A stretch of 10,432 bases of DNA from positions 1 through 10,432 of the forward strand of contig JAUVPY010000043.1 in NCBI GenBank assembly GCA_030598425.1, written 5' to 3'. The notes under the pieces are model-generated. The model saw nothing but the letters and a program-made list of their open reading frames with translations, ran no database searches and was not told the DNA's origin. Source of the stretch: Anaerolineae bacterium. Its GTDB lineage: Bacteria; Chloroflexota; Anaerolineae; 4572-78; NAK82. This document shows positions 1 through 9,786 of this stretch, piece after piece (position 1 is the first letter of the stretch; every line of letters begins with the position of its first letter). The position numbers were made by a program, and so were the translations under genes.

Positions 1-966
1 CACCGCCCGAATGTCCGGCTTGTCCACTCCCATCCCGAAGGCGTTGGTGGCGACGACGACGCGCAAACGGTCACTCATAAAAGCGTCTTGCACGCGATAG
101 CGGGTGTCAGAATCAAGACCGGCGTGATAGGCCTCGGCGCGCAGGCCGACCACGTCGCGGACGTAAGCTGCCACCTCTTCAGCCGAACGTCGGGTGCCGA
201 CGTAGACAATGATGCTGCCAGACCCGATACCCTCCTCGCCCTCCTTCGCGCGCCCGCGAGGATCTAGCGGGGGATCAAGGAGCAACTGGCGCAGGGTTCG
301 AAACTTGGCTTCGTCCGAAGCTGCGTAGTGCACTCCAAACGTGAGGTTGGGGCGATTGAATCCGGTGACGATGCGCTCAGCGTCGGCTGGCCCAAGCAGT
401 TTGAGAAGGTCGGACCGCACCTGGGGGGTGGCGGTGGCCGTGGTCGCCAGCAATGGCGGACGGCCCAGCCCTTCCCAGGCAGGGCGGATTTTCAGATAGT
501 CAGGGCGAAAGTCGTGGCCCCATTGGGAGACACAGTGCGCCTCGTCCACGGCCAGCAGGCTGACCGGGACGTTGGCCAGCGCCCGGATAAACTGGTTGGA
601 GCGCAAACGTTCAGGCGCGATGTAGATCAGCTTGACGTGTCCTTCGCGCATCGCCCGCAGGCGGCGGTTCTGCTCACCAGAAGGCAGGCTGCTATTGATG
701 TAAGTAGCGGGCAACTCGGCGTCGAGCAAGGCATCCACTTGATCCTTCATCAGGGCGATGAGCGGGGAAATAACCAGGGTCAGGCCGGGCAGGAGCAAAG
801 CGGGGAGTTGGTAGGCCAGTGACTTACCAGCGCCGGTGGGCATTACCAACAGCGTATGCTGGCCGGTGAGCACCTGCTGGATGGCCTCCTTCTGACCAGG
901 GCGGAAGGAGTCGAAGCCAAAGTGTTGGCGGAGTGTAGCGACCAAGTCGGGTGATTGAGACATCAT
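1..966 (-). CDS. recQ: RecQ-family ATP-dependent DNA helicase, partial (C-terminal part beyond left edge)
   Basis: Superfamily 2 DNA helicase that unwinds DNA 3'-5' in recombination and replication-fork repair. The frame is open for 322 codons from the ATG at 966 to the window edge, covering both RecA-like lobes. Visible motifs: motif 0 FGFDSFRPGQ (residues 16-25), Walker A TGAGKS (44-49), DEAH box (141-144) followed directly by the RecQ-specific aromatic-rich loop CVSQWGHDFRPDY (145-157), TATAT (176-180), GFNRPNL (202-208), YHAGLD (280-285), and NAFGMGVDKPDIR (308-320). The aromatic loop and GFNRPNL separate RecQ from other DEAH helicases. The linker between the lobes (about 231-250) is acidic, Gly-rich and roughly 10 residues longer than I recall for E. 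coli RecQ. The zinc-binding, winged-helix and HRDC regions would lie off the edge, so their presence is unknown. The start is one of two adjacent ATGs (966 or 963), with a weak AAGG upstream. It is the last visible gene of the minus-strand cluster, 70 bp after the GTPase gene. Confidence 0.95.
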   Translation of the reverse strand, partial: MMSQSPDLVATLRQHFGFDSFRPGQKEAIQQVLTGQHTLLVMPTGAGKSLAYQLPALLLPGLTLVISPLIALMKDQVDALLDAELPATYINSSLPSGEQNRRLRAMREGHVKLIYIAPERLRSNQFIRALANVPVSLLAVDEAHCVSQWGHDFRPDYLKIRPAWEGLGRPPLLATTATATPQVRSDLLKLLGPADAERIVTGFNRPNLTFGVHYAASDEAKFRTLRQLLLDPPLDPRGRAKEGEEGIGSGSIIVYVGTRRSAEEVAAYVRDVVGLRAEAYHAGLDSDTRYRVQDAFMSDRLRVVVATNAFGMGVDKPDIRAV

Positions 967-990
967 AGCTGCCTTAAGACTCAATTGTCT

Positions 991-1034
991 TGTAGGTGCA
1001 ACGCGCTTTGCGAAGCAAGTGCGTTGCGGCTACA
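991..1034. repeat. Intergenic palindromic hairpin between the GTPase gene and recQ
   Basis: Arms 991-1004 and 1021-1034 pair over 14 positions with one mismatch (996/1029) and one G-T wobble (997/1028). The inner 7 bp, GCAACGC against GCGTTGC, are perfect. Inside lies a second small hairpin, GCTT-TGCG-AAGC (1005-1016). It begins 2 bp after the GTPase stop codon and no T-run follows on either strand, so a classical intrinsic terminator is not supported. A smaller stem AAGAC/GTCTT (976-980 with 987-991) abuts it on the recQ side. It may be a dispersed intergenic palindrome or a transcript-stabilising or attenuating hairpin. Confidence 0.7.
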
Positions 1035-1036
1035 GG

Positions 1037-2773
1037 CTACAAACTCTCGATCTGAGCCTTCAGCCGGGCCAATCCCTCCTGGATGCGGGTCAATTCGTCG
1101 CGAGTTTCGGTCAGGCGGTCACGCTCAGCGCGAATGAAGCGCGTAGAGGGGGCAACAGATTCGTTGATGCGGTGCAGACTGCGCTCTAATTCACGTTCAA
1201 ACTGGCCGCTGAGGGCGCTCATCAGTTGTTCACGCATAGCGCTGAGCTTGTCACGCAGTTCTTTTTTGGCCTCACGCCGGCGGGCGGGAATGACAAACAG
1301 CCCCAACACGGCTACCGCACCAGCAGCCAGAAGGCCGGTCACGTCGGCCAAGGCGGTGGTAGCGACAATGGCGACGATCGTTCCCAGGCCAATGGCGCTG
1401 ACTTCGACCAAGGCGGTGCCAGCCACCGCCATCCGCACCGACTCGGCCATTCGATCCGCCTCGATCTCCTTGTCGTAGCTCTCAACAGCGCGGTGGGCAG
1501 CGCGTCCTACAGTGTCCAGCAGACGAGTCCGGTCGTATTCAAAACTCCCCCCCACTTGGCCGACAATGCGGTCAGCGTGCTCGGCCCGGCGGCCTGAGAG
1601 GTGGTCCATCACCGCCTGCCACTGGCGCAAGTCGCTAGCCACCATCCAATCGATGATTTCGTTCACACGCTGCTCAATAACCTGGGGCGCGTCGGCAACT
1701 ACCTTCCGCTCAAAGTCGGCCTTAAGCTTGGATTTGTTGACCAGGTCGAAGACACGCACCAGCCGCATCGTCTCATCGAAGAACTCCATCCCCCGGCTTT
1801 CAAACTCGTGCAACACGTTCTCCACATCAGCCAGACGGAAGTTAAATTCGCGCGCCATATCTTCCTTGTAGATAGCCAATTGCCCCTCAATGTCGTCCAT
1901 GCTGGCGAAGTCGTCCTTCAGCGACTCGAGCCGCCCATCGATGGCCGAGATGTACTTGTCCACCAGGTGGGCTCCCACGCCCAAAGGATTGAGCAGCTTG
2001 AGGCGGATGCGCTCGGTTTCGTCCAAGGTGGCAACTATGTAGCGTTCCAACGCCTCGAAGCGGCTGGCGGTCAGCAAGTCACGCCCATCGCTACCGGTCT
2101 TGGCTCGAAGGGCCTGACGGGCCGAGACGGGGAAAACGTCAGGCGTAAAGCCGAGCAAAGTGCGGGCATTGTCGGCGATGAAGGTTTCGATTCGAGCTAC
2201 ATCTTCAGGTGACTCCAGGATGTCGATCTTGTTGACGACGATGACGACTTTTTTGCCCCAGTCGCGGATGCGCTGGAGGAAGGCACGCTCGCTTTCGGTG
2301 AAGGGACGGTCGGCAGAGGTCACGAAGAGAACCATGTCAGAGCGAGGGACAAAATCTTGAGTGATGGCCTCGTGCTCTCGGTGTATGGCATTGGTGCCAG
2401 GGGTATCCACGATGTTGATATCACGCAATAAGTCCACGGGCGCAGTAACGACGTCCACGGATGCTTCGGCCACCGTGCGCTCAGTAGCGGCGCCATGCTT
2501 GAGCAAATGGATGCGAGTCGTGGTAGGCGTGACTCCCTCCTCCAGCACCGGCTGGCCGAGCAGCGCGTTGATAAAGACACTCTTGCCAGAGTTGAACTCG
2601 CCGACGACGACCAGCAAGAAGATCTCATCAAGCTGGGCGATCGAGTGATCGAGGGTGGCTTGATCCTCGGACGTCACCTCGAAACGGGCCAGGGCGACCC
2701 GCAGATCACTCAGCCAACCCCGCTCCGCTGTCAAAAGTTTTTCTTGTTGGTTGGTGAGAATGCGTCGGAGCAT
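1037..2773 (-). CDS. Bacterial dynamin-like GTPase with C-terminal membrane hairpin
   Basis: A large GTPase of the dynamin superfamily; bacterial members act in membrane remodelling, fusion or stress protection. With the ATG start the protein has 578 residues. GTPase motifs are clear: P-loop GEFNSGKS (58-65), G2 threonines in TPTTT (82-86), G3 DTPG (123-126) and G4 NKID (181-184). Long, charged, probably helical and coiled-coil segments follow (about 265-445). Then comes a hydrophobic stretch (about 448-496) rich in Ala, Val, Gly and Leu that can form two membrane-inserted helices, then a basic patch PARRREAKK and a final amphipathic helix (about 500-578). This resembles the paddle-plus-trunk layout of bacterial dynamin-like proteins. 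ATG at 2773 is preferred over an in-frame TTG one codon earlier: it overlaps the smpB stop in TGATG and has AGGG 5 nt upstream. The position suggests translational coupling to smpB. The family is secure; the exact membrane process is not known from the sequence. Confidence 0.88.
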   Translation of the reverse strand: MLRRILTNQQEKLLTAERGWLSDLRVALARFEVTSEDQATLDHSIAQLDEIFLLVVVGEFNSGKSVFINALLGQPVLEEGVTPTTTRIHLLKHGAATERTVAEASVDVVTAPVDLLRDINIVDTPGTNAIHREHEAITQDFVPRSDMVLFVTSADRPFTESERAFLQRIRDWGKKVVIVVNKIDILESPEDVARIETFIADNARTLLGFTPDVFPVSARQALRAKTGSDGRDLLTASRFEALERYIVATLDETERIRLKLLNPLGVGAHLVDKYISAIDGRLESLKDDFASMDDIEGQLAIYKEDMAREFNFRLADVENVLHEFESRGMEFFDETMRLVRVFDLVNKSKLKADFERKVVADAPQVIEQRVNEIIDWMVASDLRQWQAVMDHLSGRRAEHADRIVGQVGGSFEYDRTRLLDTVGRAAHRAVESYDKEIEADRMAESVRMAVAGTALVEVSAIGLGTIVAIVATTALADVTGLLAAGAVAVLGLFVIPARRREAKKELRDKLSAMREQLMSALSGQFERELERSLHRINESVAPSTRFIRAERDRLTETRDELTRIQEGLARLKAQIESL

Positions 2774-3243
2774 CAATTCCCTTTCCAGTGACGGGCCACA
2801 GCGCGATCAATCTCACGGCGCGTCTCTCTTTGACGTAAAGCAGCCCGCTTGTCATATTGTTTCTTGCCTCGGGCCAGCCCCAGTTCAACCTTGGCCAGAT
2901 TGTTCTTCAAGTAGAGTCGCAGCGGGACCAGGGTAAAGCCTTTTTCTTGCAGCTTGCCGGTGATGCGGTTGATTTCGCGGCGGTGCATCAACAGCTTACG
3001 CGGCCGGCGCGGCTCGTGATTGGCATACGTCCCGTGCTGATAGGGGGCGATGTGAGTATTCAGCAGCCACAGTTCACCCTCTTTGACCGTGGCATAGCTA
3101 TCACGCAGGCTAACACGACCGGCGCGGATGGATTTAATCTCCGTGCCGGTTAACGCTATGCCCGCCTCGAAAGTATCGTCAATATGATAATCGTGGCGGG
3201 CTTTGCGATTAGTGGCGACCGTCCTGACAGCGGTGGTGCTCAA
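2773..3243 (-). CDS. smpB: SsrA-binding protein SmpB (trans-translation)
   Basis: SmpB binds tmRNA and brings it to stalled ribosomes, so that incomplete proteins receive the ssrA degradation tag. The 156-residue length is typical. Family signatures are in order: NRKARHDY (12-19), TFEAGIALTGTEIKSIR (24-40), the HIAPY segment (64-68), and GKKQYDKR (126-133), followed by the basic C-terminal tail that enters the ribosomal mRNA channel. The start is TTG at 3243. It is the only possible start before an in-frame TAA immediately upstream, it sits 4 nt after a perfect AGGAGG, and it begins just ahead of the conserved N-terminus. The TTG overlaps the TGA of the upstream S41 protease gene (TTGA), and the smpB stop overlaps the ATG of the GTPase gene (TGATG), so the gene is translationally coupled on both sides. 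The ssrA RNA gene itself is not visible in this window. Confidence 0.97.
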   Translation of the reverse strand: MSTTAVRTVATNRKARHDYHIDDTFEAGIALTGTEIKSIRAGRVSLRDSYATVKEGELWLLNTHIAPYQHGTYANHEPRRPRKLLMHRREINRITGKLQEKGFTLVPLRLYLKNNLAKVELGLARGKKQYDKRAALRQRETRREIDRAVARHWKGN

Positions 3244-4487
3244 TTATCCTCCTGGAAATACTCAATCGCTCGCTCCAACTGCGGATCGAGTCCCTCGACG
3301 AAATCTTCCTGGGTGCGCTCCACGTAGACATCGGGCACGATGCCTTCGCCATTGATCTGCTTCCTGTTGGGCGTCAGCCATTCGGCGATGGTTACCCGCA
3401 ATTCAGAGCCATTGCTGAGGGCGTGAGGGATTTGCACCGTCCCCTTGCCAAAGGTTTGTTCGCCCAAAACCATGCCCCGGCCACTCTCCTGAATGGCCCC
3501 GGCCACGATCTCTGATGCACTGGCGCTTCCCCGATTGACCAACACAACCAAGGGCACCTCGAGCGCAACTCCGCCTGGCTGAGCCTCGAAGACTTGCTCT
3601 TCGTCTCCTTTCAGTTTCTCGACGGTGATAACACCCTCGTCGATGAATTGACTGGTGACGAAGATCGACTCGTCCAGCAATCCGCCGGGATTATCGCGCA
3701 AGTCAAGGATAAGCCCCTTGAGCGGCGCTTCTTCGTCGAGATCTTTAAAGGCTTCGGCCATCTTGCCCGTGGATCCCCGGCTAAACTCGCTGAGGCGGAT
3801 GTAGCCGATGTCGCCCTCCAGCCTTTCCGATTCTACGACTTCGATCTCGATGCGAGCCCGCTCAATGGGCACATCAAAAGGCTCATCAACGCCATCCCGG
3901 AAGACCGTCAGCACCACGGTGGTCCCTGCTGGCCCACGGATGAGACCAATTGCTTCGTAAAGACTCAGCCCCTGGAGGGACTCGTCATCTACCGAAAGCA
4001 CGATATCACCACGTAAGAGACCCGCCTCGGCCGCTGGCCGACCTACGAACGGTTCAGCGATGACCAGCCGTCCTAACTCATCCATGCGCACGGTAGCCCC
4101 GATGCCCTCAAAGCTACCGCTCACGTCCTCCCGGAATATGGCCGCCCGTTCCGGGTCAATAAACGCGGTGTTTTGGTCGCCGTAGGCATTGACCATGCCC
4201 CGGATTGCGCCATAGACACGATCCTCACCGCTCGGTACCTCGCCGTAGAATTCCTCCTCAACAAACGCCCACGCTTCCCAGAACACGGCGAAGTCTTCGG
4301 GCACGTCTTCGTCGGTGAAGGTGATCTGAGGCGATTGGGGTTCTACGAGCGTGGCCGCTGATGGCGCCAAGGTCGGAGACTGGCCCGCTCGCGACGCGTA
4401 ACCGGCGCCAAAAGCTCCGGCTACGACTACGACTACCAACATCACCATGATCATCAACTTGATTATCGCTTTGACATAATACCCCAT
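3240..4487 (-). CDS. S41 C-terminal processing peptidase A (CtpA/Prc-type), membrane-anchored
   Basis: A serine protease of the C-terminal processing (tail-specific) family, which cleaves extracytoplasmic proteins after recognising their C-termini. It has 415 residues. An N-terminal hydrophobic segment (about 9-28) would anchor it with the catalytic part outside the cytoplasm. A linker leads to the helical FWEAWAFVEEEFYG region (69-82), a PDZ domain (about 115-205) and the S41 core. Catalytic residues are placed by motif: Ser323 in RGSASASEI and Lys348 in TFGKGTVQ. The 25-residue spacing is the same as that of the Ser-Lys dyads of E. coli Prc and plant CtpA. LDLRDNPGGLLD (261-272) is also a family hallmark. 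The start is ATG 4487, with a modest GGG-rich site upstream. It lies 21 bp after paralogue B and overlaps smpB by 4 bp. Physiological substrates cannot be read from sequence. Confidence 0.94.
   Translation of the reverse strand: MGYYVKAIIKLMIMVMLVVVVVAGAFGAGYASRAGQSPTLAPSAATLVEPQSPQITFTDEDVPEDFAVFWEAWAFVEEEFYGEVPSGEDRVYGAIRGMVNAYGDQNTAFIDPERAAIFREDVSGSFEGIGATVRMDELGRLVIAEPFVGRPAAEAGLLRGDIVLSVDDESLQGLSLYEAIGLIRGPAGTTVVLTVFRDGVDEPFDVPIERARIEIEVVESERLEGDIGYIRLSEFSRGSTGKMAEAFKDLDEEAPLKGLILDLRDNPGGLLDESIFVTSQFIDEGVITVEKLKGDEEQVFEAQPGGVALEVPLVVLVNRGSASASEIVAGAIQESGRGMVLGEQTFGKGTVQIPHALSNGSELRVTIAEWLTPNRKQINGEGIVPDVYVERTQEDFVEGLDPQLERAIEYFQEDN
3248..3253 (-). promoter_or_regulatory. Ribosome binding site fixing the TTG start of smpB
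   Basis: A perfect AGGAGG on the minus strand lies 4 nt before the TTG at 3243, inside the last codons of S41 protease A. The in-frame codon directly upstream of the TTG is a stop (TAA, 3246-3244), so this site effectively settles the unusual start codon. Confidence 0.85.
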
Positions 4488-4508
4488 TTCCCTATACCCA
4501 CCTCTCTA

Positions 4509-5717
4509 TCACTTCGCACCTATAGCTTCTTCTTGTTCTTGTAGATGAGCAACCGCCCGTTCCAACTGGGGATCTGCACCAGACGCCCGCTCTTCCTCCG
4601 AAGGAATGACCTCAACGTCGGGTATGAGTCCTTCCCCATCAATGCGGTGCCGGTCCGGGGTCAGCCAGCGAGCGACCGTCACGTGCAACGACGACTGGTC
4701 GGACAGATCATACACCATTTGCACCGAGCCCTTACCAAAGGTCCGCTCTCCGATGAGAGAGCCACGCTCGTAATCCCGCAGCGCACCAGCCACGATCTCC
4801 GACGCGCTGGCCGTGCCGCCATTCACCAGCACCACCAACGGTAGATCGAGAGCCAATCCGCCCTTCTTAACCGAGTAGAACTTCTCGGGTTGGTCGCGCC
4901 GATCTTCGTAGAGCACCACCCCTTCGCGCAAAAATTGGCTGGTTACGTCCACCGCAGCATCCAGCAAGCCACCGCCATTGTCGCGTAGATCCAGGACCAA
5001 GCGCGTGACGCCCTCGTCCCGCAGCTCCTGAATGGCACGTTCCAACTCGCGGCCAGTTCGCCCGGTGAAAAGACGGATGCGGATGTAACCCGTGTCCGGG
5101 CTCTCCTCCAGAACCCTCCATTCAACCGAGGGAGTCTCAATGACCTTGCGAGTGATGGTCACAACAACCGACTCGGCTACCCCCGCCCGCTCCAGGGCGA
5201 TCGTCACCTGGGTATCCACTTCTCCCCGGATGAGCAAGATGACCTCATCAGTTGTCATCTCGGGCGTTATAGGCGCATCGTCTACCTGAATTACAATGTC
5301 CCCCTCTTGAACCCCGGCTTGCTCAGCCGGAGAGTCGACCATCGGGGCGAGAATAACCTCGCCCTCCGGTCCCCGGGACACAAATGCGCCGATTCCCCCA
5401 AACTGACCCTCCAGTTCCGCTTTTTCCAAAGCCCGAGGCTGCGGCTCTACAAAGAGGGTATACGGGTCCTCCAAGGTGCCCAAGGCGCCATGAATCGCGC
5501 CATAGACCGCGGCAGGGCCATCGGGGATGCCGCCGTAAAATCTATCTTCGACGATATGCCACGCCTCCCAATAAACACCGAATTCCTGAGCCTCTTCAGT
5601 GTTGGGCGTGTTTTTTGTAAGGTACCAATGGGCTCCGTAGCCGGCTCCTGCCCCCAAACTAAAGAGCAACAGCGCAACAAGTAGCGCCAGTACAATATGT
5701 CTCCAGTTAAACATCAT
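4509..5717 (-). CDS. S41 C-terminal processing peptidase B (CtpA/Prc-type), membrane-anchored
   Basis: A paralogue of the next gene with the same architecture. Counting from ATG 5717 it has 402 residues: an N-terminal membrane anchor or uncleaved signal (about 8-29), the YWEAWHIVEDRFYGG helical region (49-63), a PDZ domain (about 100-190) with GGIGAFVSRG and AGVQEGDIV, then the S41 core. The dyad is Ser304 in GGTASASEI and Lys329 in TFGKGSVQ, 25 residues apart. LDLRDNGGGLLD (242-253) is the substrate-site hallmark. The frame extends upstream to a TTG (5786) and an ATG (5759), but neither has a ribosome binding site and both lie upstream of the start point implied by the predicted promoter. 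ATG 5717 or 5714 sits directly before the membrane segment, after a weak AGAAAG. As first gene of the minus-strand cluster it probably sets its transcription. Tandem duplication with paralogue A is evident from motif-by-motif similarity. Confidence 0.93.
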   Translation of the reverse strand: MMFNWRHIVLALLVALLLFSLGAGAGYGAHWYLTKNTPNTEEAQEFGVYWEAWHIVEDRFYGGIPDGPAAVYGAIHGALGTLEDPYTLFVEPQPRALEKAELEGQFGGIGAFVSRGPEGEVILAPMVDSPAEQAGVQEGDIVIQVDDAPITPEMTTDEVILLIRGEVDTQVTIALERAGVAESVVVTITRKVIETPSVEWRVLEESPDTGYIRIRLFTGRTGRELERAIQELRDEGVTRLVLDLRDNGGGLLDAAVDVTSQFLREGVVLYEDRRDQPEKFYSVKKGGLALDLPLVVLVNGGTASASEIVAGALRDYERGSLIGERTFGKGSVQMVYDLSDQSSLHVTVARWLTPDRHRIDGEGLIPDVEVIPSEEERASGADPQLERAVAHLQEQEEAIGAK

Positions 5718-5757
5718 CTTTCTACAGCCTGCCTTTACCCAATTATCGCTTCGTCTC

Positions 5758-5786
5758 ATTTTAACACGGCTGAATCGGGGGAGCAA
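5758..5786 (-). promoter_or_regulatory. Candidate sigma-70-type promoter for the S41-smpB-GTPase operon
   Basis: On the minus strand TTGCTC (5786-5781) is followed after exactly 17 nt by TAAAAT (5763-5758). The -10 box matches consensus at 5 of 6 positions and the -35 box at 3 of 6. Transcription would start near 5751, about 35 nt before ATG 5717, which fits that start and argues against the upstream TTG and ATG. This is a motif match only. Confidence 0.4.
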
Positions 5787-5813
5787 ATCAGTTTTTTATT
5801 GGAAGTCCGAGGT

Positions 5814-5930
5814 AACTACTCAGCCCGAGTGCTCCAAGGCGGTCTGCGACCGCGGCCATAGCAGAATCAACGATGTTTCTGTCGCAAAGTCGAGGGTCAC
5901 AGACCCTCTCCGAGCGTGGGCTGAGTAGTT
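5814..5930. other. Cloverleaf-like structured element, domain 1 (candidate RNA or repeat)
   Basis: A perfect 13-bp closing stem (5814-5826 with 5918-5930, AACTACTCAGCCC against GGGCTGAGTAGTT) encloses three hairpins: GCGGTC-TGC-GACCGC (5839-5853), CAGAA/TTCTG (5862-5866 with 5877-5881), and GAGGGTC-ACA-GACCCTC (5892-5908). Two of these are perfect with 3-nt loops. The overall shape is a four-helix junction of about 117 nt, larger than a tRNA and without tRNA sequence landmarks. The strand of any transcript is undetermined because the fold is nearly symmetric. I recognise no known RNA family. It lies in the divergent gap between S41 protease B and the pyruvate oxidoreductase gene, and could be a non-coding RNA, a leader structure or part of a palindromic repeat. 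Confidence 0.5.
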
Positions 5931-5931
5931 C

Positions 5932-6078
5932 GACAATGTCATGTATTGCGTGACTCACCTTCCCGGAAGCTTCGGTGACACCATGATTTGCACAAAGCCC
6001 AGTAGGTTCAGCTGGTCCTGACATTAGCGGCAATCCTTAAGCTTCCGGGAAGGTTTTCGGACCTAACATGACATTGTC
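5932..6078. repeat. Nested inverted repeats, domain 2 of the divergent intergenic region
   Basis: An outer perfect 13-bp pair (5932-5944 with 6066-6078, containing GACAATGTCATG/CATGACATTGTC) encloses an inner perfect 16-bp pair (5957-5972 with 6039-6054, ACCTTCCCGGAAGCTT/AAGCTTCCGGGAAGGT). The arms are separated by 12 nt on the left and 11 nt on the right, so the two stems can stack with an internal loop. The central 66 nt contain no further strong stem. Each inner arm is itself an odd palindrome, TTCC-N-GGAA, with centres 83 bp apart. It starts one base after domain 1. The right end lies about 55 bp before the ribosome binding site of the oxidoreductase gene, so it may fall within or just upstream of that gene's leader. 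Confidence 0.6.
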
Positions 6079-6132
6079 AAGGTAGATACCCCACAAGGAT
6101 GAACTCATTCTGTGCAAGAAGATCTCTTTCTT

Positions 6133-6139
6133 AAGGAGG
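6133..6139 (+). promoter_or_regulatory. Ribosome binding site deciding the start of the pyruvate oxidoreductase
   Basis: AAGGAGG lies 8 nt before ATG 6148. The frame stays open upstream to a GTG at 6112, but that would put this strong site inside the coding region and add 12 residues not expected in the family, so ATG 6148 is chosen. Confidence 0.9.
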
Positions 6140-6147
6140 CAAATATA

Positions 6148-9699
<3,552 letters not shown>

Positions 9700-9709
9700 G
9701 ACACATAAC

Positions 9710-9744
9710 GTGGGACGTGACACGGGTTGCGTGTCACGTCCCAC
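9710..9744 (+). repeat. Perfect 15-bp-stem hairpin between the oxidoreductase and flavoprotein genes
   Basis: Arms 9710-9724 and 9730-9744 (GTGGGACGTGACACG against CGTGTCACGTCCCAC) are perfectly complementary with a 5-nt loop GGTTG. It begins 10 nt after the oxidoreductase stop. The absence of a T-run argues against a standard intrinsic terminator. It may be a partial terminator, an RNA-stabilising 3' element or an intergenic palindrome. The octamer GTGTCACG of the right arm (9731-9738) occurs again at 9752-9759, so the left arm has an alternative partner. A small CACC/GGTG hairpin (9742-9754) would also compete. Confidence 0.8.
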
Positions 9745-9786
9745 CTTGCAGGTGTCACGCCGTACTATAGAAAGGGATGATGAGCT

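Noticed and set aside
328..822. A 164-codon plus-strand open frame opposite recQ
   Set aside because: It is the antisense shadow of a strongly conserved helicase frame and has no recognisable domain.
5718..5786. Longer N-terminus of S41 protease B from TTG 5786 or ATG 5759
   Set aside because: Neither start has a ribosome binding site, the added residues are polar and precede the membrane anchor, and the predicted promoter overlaps this stretch.
5788..6033. An 81-codon minus-strand open frame (TTG start, or 78 codons from ATG 6024) across the palindromic region
   Set aside because: No ribosome binding site was seen, no recognisable domain, and mixed third-position use unlike the neighbouring genes. 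Almost its entire length is accounted for by inverted repeats, so RNA or repeat structure explains it better.
5814..6078. Possible tmRNA (ssrA) gene, since smpB is close by
   Set aside because: Neither strand shows a tag reading frame ending in Ala-Leu-Ala-Ala, nor the tRNA-like T-arm and acceptor end expected of tmRNA.
6074..6103. Possible promoter for the pyruvate oxidoreductase: TTGTCA followed by GATGAA
   Set aside because: The -35 match is good (5 of 6), but the -10 matches only 3 of 6 at 18-nt spacing and the -35 falls inside an inverted-repeat arm. Too weak to list.
6112..6147. N-terminal extension of the pyruvate oxidoreductase from GTG 6112
   Set aside because: It would place the strong AAGGAGG inside the coding sequence and has no ribosome binding site of its own.
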